This document shows, piece by piece, positions 23,420 through 31,958 of a stretch of DNA of 43,875 nt. How positions within the stretch are numbered: the stretch's first letter is position 1; the number at the start of each line of letters is the position of its first letter. The stretch lies in assembly GCA_030426465.1 (NCBI GenBank), contig JAUHYK010000032.1, forward strand, positions 1-43,875. Direction: 5' to 3'. The position numbers and the translations under genes are program-made. The notes beneath the pieces were generated by a model that was given only the letters and a program-made list of their open reading frames with translations, did not search any database and was not told the DNA's origin. Source of the DNA: Alphaproteobacteria bacterium (GTDB lineage: Bacteria; Pseudomonadota; Alphaproteobacteria; Caulobacterales; Parvularculaceae).

Positions 23420-24865
23420 ATGACGGAAGACCCGAAGACACAGCATGCGGGAAAAAAACCGCCGTCCGGCGCATGGTTGCGCACAGGGCTGATTCGCCTC
23501 CGGGCGGGCTGGGGAAAGATTTACGGTCCCTGGGGGCGGGCGAGTGGGCGCTTCCTCGATTATCTCGGCGCGACGGACAAACGCCGCCGGCGGGCCTCGA
23601 TCACGCTGGCCATCGCCATCAACCTCATCGTCCTGACGCTCCTCTCGACCTTCGCGAAAGTCCGAATCTGGATCCCCAATGCGCCGAGCGATTTCATTCA
23701 GGTGACGCTAGTGGAGCCTTTGCCTCTCGATCTGCCCCTGCGCGATCCCGATCTTGACCCCCAGCCGGAACCGGAGCCCGAACCAGAGCCGGAGCCTGAA
23801 ACTGTTGAGGAGCCGGAACCAGAACCGGCGCCGGAGCCTATCGAAGAGCCAGAACCGGAACCTGAGCCCGAGCCAGAACCAGAACCGGAACCTGAAATTG
23901 TCGAGGAGCCGGAACCAGAACCCGAGCCTGAGCCGGAAATCGTTGAGGCGTTTGAGCCTGAACCGGTTCCCGAGGCGCTGCCCGAACTCAATCTCGATCT
24001 GGAGCCGCAATTCGCGCCGCCGGCGGAAGACCCGGAGCCGTTTATTCCCGATCCCGTGCCGACCGCGCGGGACGACGTTTTGGCGCCTGCGCCCGAGGAG
24101 GAGCCGCTTCAACCTGAGCCTGAATCCGATCAGCCGCTGGTTGAGGTTGAGCCGGAAACGGAGCCAGTCGCAGGCCTCGACGAAATCATTGGCGAAGAAG
24201 AGGGCGAAGGTCTCGACGACAGCGAAACTGAAGCCGAGGGTGAAGAGGCGGAGCCTGAAGATGCAGAGCCGGTGCTCGCCGAGGAGGCGCCGGCCAATGA
24301 CGACATGTTCGATGAAGAGCCGGTCTTTGGACGCCGGACCTTCACCATGCCCCGCGTTGCGCTTCCCGGTATGGAAGGGGGCGCTGAATTGCCTGAAGGC
24401 GCCGCGGCTATTTTGCCTGGCGATTCCGGAGTGGTCGCCATCTTCTGTCCCGAAGAGTTCGATAATGAAGACAAGCAGGCCGAATGCGCGGGCCGCACCG
24501 AAATCCGTTCCGGATGGCGGCCGGGCGCCAGCGGTGAGGATTGGAGCCGCGCGACCGAGCTGTTGAAGGGCGACCGTCAGCGCGGCGTAGCCGGGCCAAC
24601 AGCCGGGCCTGTCGTGAGAACGCTGCGTGAGCAGCGTGATTACGGTGAGATGGAGGCGCTGCAGGATTTCCGCCGCACCCAGGACAGCGTCAACAATTTG
24701 CCTGACGCCGGCGACGACAATCTTATGCGCGGGGTCGAGGGCAACCGGCCTGGCATCGGCCCGAAAGCGTTCGAGCCATCCTGGACGCTGCGTGAGAATG
24801 GTGAATATTCCCAGAAAGAACTCGACGAAATTGGCGAGCAAATTCGTGAGGACGACGAGGATTAA
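23420..24865 (+). CDS. Pro-Glu-repeat inner-membrane protein, TonB-like architecture
   Basis: This 481-residue protein has a basic cytoplasmic N-terminus (residues 1-58), one membrane helix (about 59-77) and a long periplasmic arm of almost pure Glu-Pro repeats between about 113 and 185. An acidic linker follows, then a compact C-terminal region with two cysteines ([18 protein letters not shown]). A stiff polyproline rod after a signal anchor recalls TonB, but TonB rods carry Lys and its C-terminal domain is not seen here. The protein probably reaches across the periplasm and holds a partner there. The promoter lies in the 113-base gap shared with purD. Confidence 0.75.
   Translation: MTEDPKTQHAGKKPPSGAWLRTGLIRLRAGWGKIYGPWGRASGRFLDYLGATDKRRRRASITLAIAINLIVLTLLSTFAKVRIWIPNAPSDFIQVTLVEPLPLDLPLRDPDLDPQPEPEPEPEPEPETVEEPEPEPAPEPIEEPEPEPEPEPEPEPEPEIVEEPEPEPEPEPEIVEAFEPEPVPEALPELNLDLEPQFAPPAEDPEPFIPDPVPTARDDVLAPAPEEEPLQPEPESDQPLVEVEPETEPVAGLDEIIGEEEGEGLDDSETEAEGEEAEPEDAEPVLAEEAPANDDMFDEEPVFGRRTFTMPRVALPGMEGGAELPEGAAAILPGDSGVVAIFCPEEFDNEDKQAECAGRTEIRSGWRPGASGEDWSRATELLKGDRQRGVAGPTAGPVVRTLREQRDYGEMEALQDFRRTQDSVNNLPDAGDDNLMRGVEGNRPGIGPKAFEPSWTLRENGEYSQKELDEIGEQIREDDED
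23758..23945 (+). repeat. In-frame Glu-Pro codon repeat tract
   Basis: Near-repeats of a 6-base unit encoding Glu-Pro (mostly GAG or GAA followed by CCG, CCC, CCA or CCT) run with interruptions encoding VEE, IEE and EIVEE. The synonymous codon mix shows the tract is old rather than freshly expanded, but it could still be a site of slippage between strains. It is not a CRISPR array and has no spacers. Confidence 0.85.
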
Positions 24866-24947
24866 GGCCCGCAGAAACAATTCGTGATTGGCGGGCGGCG
24901 GTGCGCCTCCCCAATTTCCCGACAGCATTATTTTTGCGGAGTTTGCA

Positions 24948-25154
24948 ATGCTGGAAAAAATCGGGATCGCCGCTCTTGTTGTGTTGGTGGCGTCGGAGAG
25001 TTTCGCCTTTTCAGAGGCGATTTTATGGGCGAGCGCTGCGGCTGCTCATCTTGGCGCGGCCATGCAGAACGGAACATTTGTCGTTTCCGCCTTGCTCGGC
25101 ACCGCCGCCGGGTTCTGGATCTTGCGATCAGCGCTGGTGCAAAAGGCGGAATGA
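24948..25154 (+). CDS. Small two-helix membrane protein, function unknown
   Basis: The 68-residue product has two hydrophobic helices at about residues 5-24 and 40-62, joined by a short polar loop; the first may look like a signal peptide but has no cleavage motif. GCGGAG precedes the ATG by about 8 bases, supporting the start. No family recognised. The gene ends exactly one base before the stop codon of the cytochrome gene on the other strand, leaving no space for a terminator. Confidence 0.6.
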   Translation: MLEKIGIAALVVLVASESFAFSEAILWASAAAAHLGAAMQNGTFVVSALLGTAAGFWILRSALVQKAE

Positions 25155-25640
25155 TTAGTCGCTGAATTCCCGCGACAGGTAATCGAGAATCTCCGCCCGC
25201 GTTTCCGCTGGCGGTTCGGCCATGCCCTGTTTGTCCACCATCCAGTGCAGCAAGTAATCCCAGCCGTCGCGGCTTTGGCGTTGCTGCATCACAATTTGCA
25301 GGGTGTGACAGGCGCTGCACCAGGCGGCGACGCTTTCGGCGCCTACGCTCCGGGGGAGACCCCAATACTCCTCATTTGGATCGAAAACAGACGCGGCCGT
25401 TGAGGCTGTAATATCCGCATAGGGATTAAGCGCTGCATAGGCGGGCGCATAGTTTATCTCACCGGTCCATACCTCTTCCACACTTTCCTCCATCACGCTG
25501 TTTGCCGTGATGTCGGGTTCAGGTAACGGCTCCGCCGTCGGCGGTTTTTCATCGCTGAACAGCCGTACAAGAATGACGACGGCGCATATCATCGCGGCGA
25601 TGCTGGCCATGCGCGCGAGCATGTTTTTTGCGGATGTCAC
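25155..25640 (-). CDS. Membrane-anchored monohaem c-type cytochrome, SorB-like
   Basis: The 161-residue protein starts with an uncleaved membrane anchor (about residues 10-27), then a low-complexity acidic linker and one haem-binding CSACH (Cys108, Cys111, His112). Met134 or Met140 is a candidate distal ligand in LLHWMVDKQGM. The linked molybdoenzyme gene suggests that it accepts electrons from sulfite oxidation and passes them to the respiratory chain, as SorB does for SorA. Unlike soluble SorB, it is tethered to the membrane. The GTG start overlaps the molybdoenzyme stop by 4 bases (GTGA). Confidence 0.8.
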   Translation of the reverse strand: MTSAKNMLARMASIAAMICAVVILVRLFSDEKPPTAEPLPEPDITANSVMEESVEEVWTGEINYAPAYAALNPYADITASTAASVFDPNEEYWGLPRSVGAESVAAWCSACHTLQIVMQQRQSRDGWDYLLHWMVDKQGMAEPPAETRAEILDYLSREFSD

Positions 25641-26884
25641 AGCGCGAAGACCGCAATGCGATGCATTAGATTGTTGAGATAACCGCGCGGATTCCAGCCC
25701 GGTTGTGTCGCCGGCTGCATCCGGCCTTCATTGTCGGTCGCGCGCGCCCACACTTCGTAGTAGCCATGTTGCGGCAGGGTAAGCTCGGCCCGCCAGTGCT
25801 GCCAGGCATAGCGATTGACGGGGCGGGTTAAGTCCGCGCGCGCCCAGGTGGCGCCGAAATCGATGGAAACATCCATCGCCGCAACATCATTGTCGCCGGC
25901 CCAGGCGTGGCCATGCGCTTCGAAAACATCGCCAGCCTGGACGCGATGGCCCGTCTGCGGCGCGGTGATAATCGATTTCACCGGCATGGATTCGATGACC
26001 TTCATATCGGCGTCGGCGACTTCGGTGCCCGGCGCCACCGGTGTTTTCGGAATGCGATAGGACTGGCCAGTCATTTTCTCGCCGTCATGTTCATGATCGA
26101 GAACGACAATGCGCGTCAGCCATTTTTGCGAACATGATCCCGGCCATCCCGGTGCGATCACCCGCAAGGGATGTCCGTTAAGCAGGGGGATGTCGTCGCC
26201 ATTCATGGCGTGGGCGATGATGGTGTGCGGCTCCATCGCTTTTTCGATCGGAACGCCGCGGGAGATCGCGTGTTTTGCCGGATCGCCCGAGAGGTGAGGG
26301 TCGGCGCTGTAGTGACCGGTATAGACCGCCGAGCGTTTGAGGCCGGCGCGGCTCAGCACATCGCTTAAACGCACGCCCGTCCATTCCGCGCAGGATACGG
26401 CGCCGAAACTCCATTGATTGCCGCGCGCCGCCGGCGTCATGAATTTGCGTCCATTGCCGCCGCATTCAATCTGAAGCTGCAAGGTCACTTGCTGGAAGTC
26501 GCTGCGCAGATCGTCGAGGGACAAGGTTAGCGGTCTGTCGACCTCTCCATCGATTGATAATGTCCAGTTCGCGATGTCTTCATCGCTCAGCGATGGCGTC
26601 AGGCCGTTATTGCGCACGAACATATGCGCGGCGAGCGTGACATTTTCATCGAGCAGATGCACCGGCGTTTCGGCGTTGAGCGGCCGGTCGCCGAGAATGG
26701 TCAGTCCTTCCTTGCCGCTGAGCCCGTCCTGAGCCAGCGCCACTGGCGTCAGCCCTTGCGGCAGGAACCGGGCGAACGGAATGGGCATGCCAAGCGCTGC
26801 GGCAAAGGCGGCGGATCCAGCGCCGGTGAACAGCGCACGCCGGGACATGTCGCGCTGAGGCAAGGCGCCTGACGGATGGCTCAT
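25637..26884 (-). CDS. Sulfite oxidase/dehydrogenase-family molybdoenzyme (SorA-like)
   Basis: The 415 residues begin with a twin-arginine signal (SRRALFTG, Arg15-Arg16), so the folded enzyme is exported by Tat. The catalytic domain shows the molybdopterin cysteine in LQIECGGNGRKFM (Cys141), GAVSCAEWTGVRL, HPLRVIAPGWPGSCSQKWL and a C-terminal dimerisation domain (VSIDFGATWARADL). The reaction is oxidation of sulfite to sulfate in the periplasm with electrons going to the adjoining cytochrome. SoxC-type sulfane dehydrogenase is an alternative, but no other sox genes are near. Its start codon lies 5 bases after a perfect hairpin that also contains the Shine-Dalgarno sequence. Confidence 0.85.
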   Translation of the reverse strand: MSHPSGALPQRDMSRRALFTGAGSAAFAAALGMPIPFARFLPQGLTPVALAQDGLSGKEGLTILGDRPLNAETPVHLLDENVTLAAHMFVRNNGLTPSLSDEDIANWTLSIDGEVDRPLTLSLDDLRSDFQQVTLQLQIECGGNGRKFMTPAARGNQWSFGAVSCAEWTGVRLSDVLSRAGLKRSAVYTGHYSADPHLSGDPAKHAISRGVPIEKAMEPHTIIAHAMNGDDIPLLNGHPLRVIAPGWPGSCSQKWLTRIVVLDHEHDGEKMTGQSYRIPKTPVAPGTEVADADMKVIESMPVKSIITAPQTGHRVQAGDVFEAHGHAWAGDNDVAAMDVSIDFGATWARADLTRPVNRYAWQHWRAELTLPQHGYYEVWARATDNEGRMQPATQPGWNPRGYLNNLMHRIAVFAL

Positions 26885-26889
26885 AAAAA

Positions 26890-26924
26890 ATCACTCCAAA
26901 CTCCGGGTTGGAGTTTGGAGTGAT
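26890..26924 (-). promoter_or_regulatory. Perfect 15-bp stem-loop before the molybdoenzyme start
   Basis: ATCACTCCAAACTCC (26890-26904) and its exact reverse complement (26910-26924) flank a 5-base loop. Read on the minus strand the hairpin is followed by TTTTTT and then directly by the ATG. The 3' arm carries GGAG, 9 bases from the start codon. It can therefore be a terminator after the TPR gene, a hairpin hiding the ribosome site of the sulfite enzyme, or both. Confidence 0.7.
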
Positions 26925-26970
26925 CGCAGGATCCGCGCGAGGGGCAAAAGAGCGCGGACTGAGGGATTTT

Positions 26971-28764
26971 TTAAAGGTCAGCGACGCCCGGATAGGACTT
27001 TTTGCCGCCGATCCATGCGTCCTTGAAGAGGGCGGTCGCATATTTCGCGGCGTTCTTGTCGCCCTGGGCCTTGTAGCTTTCCGCGAGGCCAAAAAGCACC
27101 CAGGCGTTGTTCGGGCTTTCCGAGAGCGTTTCAATGAAAAGCTGCTCGGCGCGTTCCGCCTGTCCGTCCTGTAGCAGATATCCGGCAAGGGATTGCGCGG
27201 AAGGGTAATACCACCAGGGCGGCTCCATATAGGGAATGTTTTCCTGAATGGCGACGGCTTCTTCCATGGCTTCGATTGCGCTGGCGAGATCGTCCTGGGC
27301 GGCGCTCGCCCGTGCGATCACGGTGAGGCGCGCAATGTTGAGAACCTCGACCGCCGGGACAGCGCCGTTGATCAGCGGCGACAGGTCAGCCTCGGTGACG
27401 ATCGCGCTGATCGCCTCTGCTTCTTTCATGGCGGCGTCCGCGTCACCCATCTTTGCATAAGCTTCGCCGCGCGCGTAACGCCATGCGCCTTGCAGGAACG
27501 GCATGGCTTCGCCCGGATCCTCCAGTGCGAGAATTTCTTCGGGCGCTGCAAACTGCACCATGGCGTAATAGGGCGCGGCTTTGATAGGCTGCACGAAAGG
27601 CGCAGCGCTCGCCATTTCCACCGGGAGCTTTTCGTCGAGTTTTTTCGCCATGGCGAGCGCGGTGGCGTCATCGCCGGCCATCTGCGCCGAGGTCAGGGCG
27701 AAATGAATATTGTGGGTGAAGTACCCATATTCATACATCACCGAGGCGTCGGCGCTGTCGAGATAAGCTTCATCCGCGGCAACCGCGTCGATATTTTGCT
27801 CCAGCGATTCCTTGAACCGTCCGACGACATAATAGGTGTGCGACGGCATGTGGATGAGATGGCCGAGGCCGGGCGCCAGACCGGCGAGACGTTTCGCATG
27901 AGCCACAGCGCGATAGGGGTCGCGGGAGGCTTCTGTCATGTGAATGTAAAGATGGATCGCCGCCGGGTGATCGGGATTGCGCGCGAGGACGCCTTCGATC
28001 AGAGAGACCGTGCGGGCGGTCCGGCCTTTCGGCGTGCGCCCGCCATCGGCCCAGTAATCCCAGGCCTGCGTGTCCATATTCGCTTCGGCCGCCAGCGCGG
28101 CGATAAAGTCGTCATCAGGGTAATCCGTCGCGACCTGGTCCATGGCGTCGGCGAACGCGTTGTCGAGTTTTGAGCGGTCATCCGGCTGGACTTCGGAATA
28201 GCGATAGTGAAGCGCATTGATGATCGCCCGTTCTTTTTCACTCGCTTCGCTGCGCAGGGACATCGCCTTTTGCAGCGCTGCATATGCAGGCGCGACCGCT
28301 TCCTCGCTCATCGGCGCGTTGATGTTCGGGCCGAGCGCAAAAGCTTCGCCCCAATAACACATGGCGCAATCGGGATCGATTTCCTGCGCGCGTTTGAAGG
28401 CGTTGATCGCCTCGCCATGGTTGAAGTTGTAGGTGTAGGCGAGACCTTGATCGAACCAGGCCTGCGCTTCCGGTTTCGATGTCGTCACGTCATAGGAAAT
28501 GGCGTCGAGGCCGGAACGCAACATGGCGCTTGTATCGGCTTCTTCGGCTTGCGCGGCATAGGCGTTTGCGGCGCGGATGAAAAAGGCGCGGCGTTTGGAA
28601 AGCTCACCTTTTTCTTCGCCGCAGGCGGCGCGTGCGATCAGGAGCGGATGCAGGAAGGGCGCGGCGGCCATTTCCTCTTCACCGGAAAAGTAGCGGCTGT
28701 TGACGCCAAGACCGCCAAGCGCAATGGCGGCTGCGGCTGCGCCGATCAGAAATTTCTTATTCAT
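26971..28764 (-). CDS. TPR-repeat exported or membrane-anchored protein
   Basis: The 597-residue protein starts with a signal sequence (MNKKFLIGAAAAAIALGGLG) and contains several tetratricopeptide repeats, for example AWFDQGLAYTYNFNHGEAINA and LFGLAESYKAQGDKNAA. A two-cysteine repeat motif DPDCAMCYWGEAFALGP and HPAAIHLYIHMTEAS define a family common in alphaproteobacteria and gammaproteobacteria, whose function is not known to me. GGGGGAGAGAG precedes ATG 28764; a longer frame to 28797 is not needed. Probably periplasmic. It lies upstream of the sulfite enzyme on the same strand, but the hairpin may separate their transcripts. Confidence 0.78.
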   Translation of the reverse strand: MNKKFLIGAAAAAIALGGLGVNSRYFSGEEEMAAAPFLHPLLIARAACGEEKGELSKRRAFFIRAANAYAAQAEEADTSAMLRSGLDAISYDVTTSKPEAQAWFDQGLAYTYNFNHGEAINAFKRAQEIDPDCAMCYWGEAFALGPNINAPMSEEAVAPAYAALQKAMSLRSEASEKERAIINALHYRYSEVQPDDRSKLDNAFADAMDQVATDYPDDDFIAALAAEANMDTQAWDYWADGGRTPKGRTARTVSLIEGVLARNPDHPAAIHLYIHMTEASRDPYRAVAHAKRLAGLAPGLGHLIHMPSHTYYVVGRFKESLEQNIDAVAADEAYLDSADASVMYEYGYFTHNIHFALTSAQMAGDDATALAMAKKLDEKLPVEMASAAPFVQPIKAAPYYAMVQFAAPEEILALEDPGEAMPFLQGAWRYARGEAYAKMGDADAAMKEAEAISAIVTEADLSPLINGAVPAVEVLNIARLTVIARASAAQDDLASAIEAMEEAVAIQENIPYMEPPWWYYPSAQSLAGYLLQDGQAERAEQLFIETLSESPNNAWVLFGLAESYKAQGDKNAAKYATALFKDAWIGGKKSYPGVADL

Positions 28765-29066
28765 AATCTCTCTCCCCCTCTCGGGATAATTCATCATTCG
28801 TTTTCGCCGGGGTCGGCACGGTCGAGCTGCCTAGGGGACAGCCTCGTTTAATGATACTGACTTTGGTTAGGGCCCCGAACCCGAAATGGCGCCGGATAGA
28901 CGCCCGAATTCGGAAAGCCAACACTCGTTGCGCCCTGTACTCGACATACGCTTTACAGGACTGTGATCTGCAACACAGAAAAGGGTGCGGAAAAACAATT
29001 TATTGCAGTGAGTTTTCGCGGCGCCGCCACCCTTATCCCGTCGCGAAAAACATGCTTTAACATGAA
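28765..29066. other. Divergent intergenic region without a recognised element
   Basis: About 300 bases separate the TPR gene (-) and xseA (+), and both promoters must be here. I see no tRNA, terminator, palindrome or consensus operator. A 69-codon frame from 28851 has no ribosome site and no protein-like pattern. Confidence 0.6.
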
Positions 29067-30527
29067 ATGATGAGCGATAGAACTCCCGGCAATTTGCACG
29101 AATATAGTGTTTCGGAACTGTCCGGCGCCGTAAAGCGCACCATTGAAGACGCTTTCGGGCTTGTTCGTGTCAAAGGTGAGCTTGGACGCTGCACCAGGGC
29201 GGCGTCGGGGCACATGTATCTCGACCTGAAAGATGAAAAATCTGTCATTTCCGGCGTTATGTGGAAAGGCAACGCCGCGCGTCTATCCATCAATCCGGAG
29301 CAGGGGATGGAGGTCGTCGCCACCGGCCGGATGAGCACCTTCCCCGGCCAGTCACGTTATCAGCTGATCATTGATTCGCTTGAGCCCGCCGGCGTCGGCG
29401 CGCTGATGGCGCTTTTTGAAGAGCGCAAGAAAAAACTCGGCGCTGAGGGGCTGTTTGCGCCGGAACGAAAAAAACCGCTGCCTTTCCTGCCCGAGGTCAT
29501 CGGCGTTGTGACCTCGCCCTCGGGCGCCGTTATTCGCGATATTCTCCACCGCCTGCGCGAGCGTTTTCCGCGCCATGTGATTGTCTGGCCGACACTGGTG
29601 CAGGGCAGGGGCGCGGAAGAAAAAATTGCGGAGGCGATCCGCGGCTTTAATGCGCTGTCACCCGACGGCGATGTTCCGCGTCCGGATGTTTTGATCGTCG
29701 CGCGCGGCGGCGGCTCGCTGGAAGATTTGTGGTGCTTCAACGAGGAAGTTGTCGCCCGCGCCGCAGCGGCGAGTGAGATTCCATTGATCTCGGCGGTGGG
29801 GCATGAAACCGACACGACGCTGATTGATTATGTGTCGGACAAGCGCGCGCCAACGCCGACGGCGGCGGCGGAGTTCGCGGTGCCGGTGCGATCGGAACTG
29901 TTGAGCGAGGTTTTGAATAAAGAGCGCCGGTTTACAGGCGCCGTTGAACGGGTTTTTGAAACGCGGCGTTCGGCGCTGTTGTCTGCGGCGCGCGGTCTTG
30001 GCCGCCCGGAAGATATTCTCGGCGCGGCGACGCAGCGGCTTGATCGCGCGTCTGACGGCTTGCGCTCCGGATTGCGCGCGCGGCTCGACACGGCGCTCAC
30101 CTCGCTGGCGCGAACCAGCGGCCGGTTGACGCCGAACCTGCTCGCGCACGGATTTGCGACACGGGAGAACAGGGTTGCGACACTCTGGTCGCGCATTGCT
30201 GACCGCACCGACCGGATTATCGTCGACCGCCGCTCGCGCCTCGCTGCTTCGGCGCGGGTGCTCGCGGCCGTCTCCTACCAGAATGTGCTCGACCGGGGTT
30301 TCGCGCTGGTGCGCGGGGCCGATGGGGCCCTGATCCGCCGGGCCGGCGAAGCGGCCTCCGGCGCGGGCGGTGAAATCCAGTTCGCAGACGGCGTCCGTGC
30401 AATCCGGTTCGAGGGCGAGGCGCGGACCGAGAGCGCTGGCGGGAGCCCTCAAAAAACCGCAAAGAAATCAGAGAAAAAAACACCGGCGGCGGGACCGGGG
30501 CCGCGCCAGCCCCGGCTTTTTGACTAG
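29067..30527 (+). CDS. xseA: Exodeoxyribonuclease VII large subunit
   Basis: The 486-residue protein has the N-terminal OB-fold domain (YSVSELSGAVKRTIEDAFGLVRVKGELG), the catalytic core with GVVTSPSGAVIRDILHRL and VARGGGSLEDLWCFNEE, GHETDTTLIDYVSDKRAPTPTAAAE, and a helical C-terminus ending in a Lys/Ala/Pro-rich tail. With XseB it degrades single-stranded DNA from both ends during repair. xseB is not in this window. Two ATGs, 29067 and 29070, are in the same frame; the second is just as likely. Confidence 0.96.
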   Translation: MMSDRTPGNLHEYSVSELSGAVKRTIEDAFGLVRVKGELGRCTRAASGHMYLDLKDEKSVISGVMWKGNAARLSINPEQGMEVVATGRMSTFPGQSRYQLIIDSLEPAGVGALMALFEERKKKLGAEGLFAPERKKPLPFLPEVIGVVTSPSGAVIRDILHRLRERFPRHVIVWPTLVQGRGAEEKIAEAIRGFNALSPDGDVPRPDVLIVARGGGSLEDLWCFNEEVVARAAAASEIPLISAVGHETDTTLIDYVSDKRAPTPTAAAEFAVPVRSELLSEVLNKERRFTGAVERVFETRRSALLSAARGLGRPEDILGAATQRLDRASDGLRSGLRARLDTALTSLARTSGRLTPNLLAHGFATRENRVATLWSRIADRTDRIIVDRRSRLAASARVLAAVSYQNVLDRGFALVRGADGALIRRAGEAASGAGGEIQFADGVRAIRFEGEARTESAGGSPQKTAKKSEKKTPAAGPGPRQPRLFD

Positions 30528-30614
30528 GCCAGGCCGCCGATCCGGCCTTTGCCCAGCCTTTGACTAACGGCGCGGCGGCGCGGTATTGATGGCCCCTGGC
30601 AAGAACGCCAGATC

Positions 30615-30863
30615 ATGATCGGCCCAGTTGTGAGCGGAACAGTGAACCCATTTGACTCCTTTAGCGCCGAAGACGAAGCCGTCATCGAATATGACGATGC
30701 GGAATTTCATGTGGTTAAGCCTGGCGCTTTCGTCATCTGTGCTGTGACCGGCGCGCGCATTCCGCTGCGCGCCTTGCGCTACTGGAATGTGGACAAGCAG
30801 GAGGCTTACGCCGACGCTGCTGCGTCAATGGTCGGATTCGGCCTTAAAGGAGCCGCCAAATGA
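30615..30863 (+). CDS. DUF2093-domain protein
   Basis: This 82-residue protein contains the DUF2093 pattern: EYDDAEFHVVKPGAFVICAVTGARIPLRALRYWNVDKQEAYADAAAS. The domain is found in alphaproteobacteria and has no known function; the single CAVTG cysteine is typical. GTG 30642 (NPFDSF) is closer to the usual family start and is an alternative to ATG 30615. Its stop overlaps the peptidase start (ATGA). Confidence 0.85.
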   Translation: MIGPVVSGTVNPFDSFSAEDEAVIEYDDAEFHVVKPGAFVICAVTGARIPLRALRYWNVDKQEAYADAAASMVGFGLKGAAK

Positions 30864-31861
30864 AACCCCTGTTCGTATTGATCGCCGCCGCATTGACGCT
30901 TCCCGCCTTCGCACAGGAAGAGCCCAAGGGCCTTCCCGAAAAGCCGTCGACGAAAATCTTCAATGTGGAAGAGGACGACGGCAAGGATGATCTCGCCCGG
31001 CGCGCCAATTACGCCGAAGCCATGAATGATGTGGCCGAGCGCCAGAAAGTCTTCGCAGGCGCGCCCGAACATTTCTCGCTCGCCGGTTCTTATGCGCAAG
31101 GCGGCATTCTTTTCGGCCAGACCGAAATCGGCGCCAAAGTGAAGCTCGACGGCGACGACGTCATGGTTGACGATGACGGACGATTTCTTCTGGGCTTCGG
31201 ACGCGACAGCGCGCTGACGGCGCTGGTCGTGGTGACGCTTCCCGACGGAACCGTGGAGCGCCGCTCCATTAATATTGAAGATCGCGAATTTCCGGTTCAG
31301 CGCATTGACGGCCTCGATCAGTCCAAGGTCTCCGGCTTTACCGAAGAACAGCTCGCCAAGATCGCTGTCGATACGGCGCTCAAAAAAGCCGCCCGCAAGG
31401 AAACTCAAAGCCTCGCCGACTGGTCATTGGGGTTCGACTGGCCGGTGACGGGGCGAATTTCCGGCGTCTTCGGCTCGCAGCGGATTTTGAATGGCGAGCC
31501 CAAGCGGCCCCATTCCGGGCTCGATATCGCCGCGCCCACGGGCACGCCCATCCACGCGCCGGCGCCGGGCATCGTCCGGCTTGCTGAGGACGACATGTAT
31601 TTTGAGGGCGGGCTCGTTCTCCTGGATCACGGGCATTGGCTCGAAAGCGCTTTCCTGCATATGTCCCGGATTGATGTAGAGCCGGGCCAGCGGGTGGAAA
31701 AAGGCGATATTATTGGCGCTGTGGGGGCGACTGGCCGGGTGACCGGCCCGCATCTCCACTGGTCCATGAAATGGGCCGGACGGCTCGTGGACCCGCAGCT
31801 GACCCTCGACCCAATGTCCCCGGTCACGGCCGTCAAGGCGGACACTTCGGGCGGCGAATAG
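30860..31861 (+). CDS. M23-family (LytM-type) zinc metallopeptidase
   Basis: The 333-residue sequence has an N-terminal signal peptide (residues 1-18, cleavage after AFA), a middle beta-rich segment (about 60-150) and a C-terminal LytM domain. Its metal and catalytic residues are His218-x3-Asp222 (HSGLDIAAP), a further His in AFLHMSR, and His298-x-His300 (GPHLHWSMKW). All metal ligands are present, so it may cut peptidoglycan crosslinks in the periplasm. Its ATG overlaps the DUF2093 stop by 4 bases. Confidence 0.9.
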   Translation: MKPLFVLIAAALTLPAFAQEEPKGLPEKPSTKIFNVEEDDGKDDLARRANYAEAMNDVAERQKVFAGAPEHFSLAGSYAQGGILFGQTEIGAKVKLDGDDVMVDDDGRFLLGFGRDSALTALVVVTLPDGTVERRSINIEDREFPVQRIDGLDQSKVSGFTEEQLAKIAVDTALKKAARKETQSLADWSLGFDWPVTGRISGVFGSQRILNGEPKRPHSGLDIAAPTGTPIHAPAPGIVRLAEDDMYFEGGLVLLDHGHWLESAFLHMSRIDVEPGQRVEKGDIIGAVGATGRVTGPHLHWSMKWAGRLVDPQLTLDPMSPVTAVKADTSGGE

Positions 31862-31873
31862 CTTTACGCTTTG

Positions 31874-31892
31874 TTATTGACAATCATTCTTA
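31874..31892 (+). promoter_or_regulatory. Fur-like iron-responsive box upstream of bfd
   Basis: TTATTGACAATCATTCTTA resembles the core of the classical Fur box (GATAATGATAATCATTATC): the shared core matches at 12 of 16 positions. It lies about 67 bases before the bfd start. Iron control is expected for bacterioferritin-associated ferredoxin. In alphaproteobacteria Irr or Mur could bind instead. Confidence 0.55.
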
Positions 31893-31958
31893 ACTGACCC
31901 ATCTTTCATGGGCCAGGCGGGCTTTTTCGCCGGCGTTCAAGGGATGCGGCGAAACCCG

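Noticed and set aside
23758-23945. Repeat tract considered as a CRISPR or tandem DNA element
   Set aside because: The repeats are in-frame codons with synonymous variation and have no spacers.
23708-24928. 406-codon open frame on the minus strand through the Glu-Pro tract
   Set aside because: It is a shadow of the repeat codons, with Arg/Phe/Leu-rich low-complexity sequence and no ribosome site; the plus-strand protein explains the DNA.
27193-28173. 326-codon plus-strand frame opposite the TPR gene
   Set aside because: The product is Arg/Gly/His-rich with no domain pattern; the minus-strand TPR protein has clear repeats and a ribosome site.
28851-29060. 69-codon plus-strand frame upstream of xseA
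   Set aside because: No ribosome site, no hydrophobic or domain pattern; best read as intergenic.
29658-30452. 264-codon minus-strand frame inside xseA
   Set aside because: xseA is identified by conserved motifs, and the opposite frame is Arg-rich noise from high GC.
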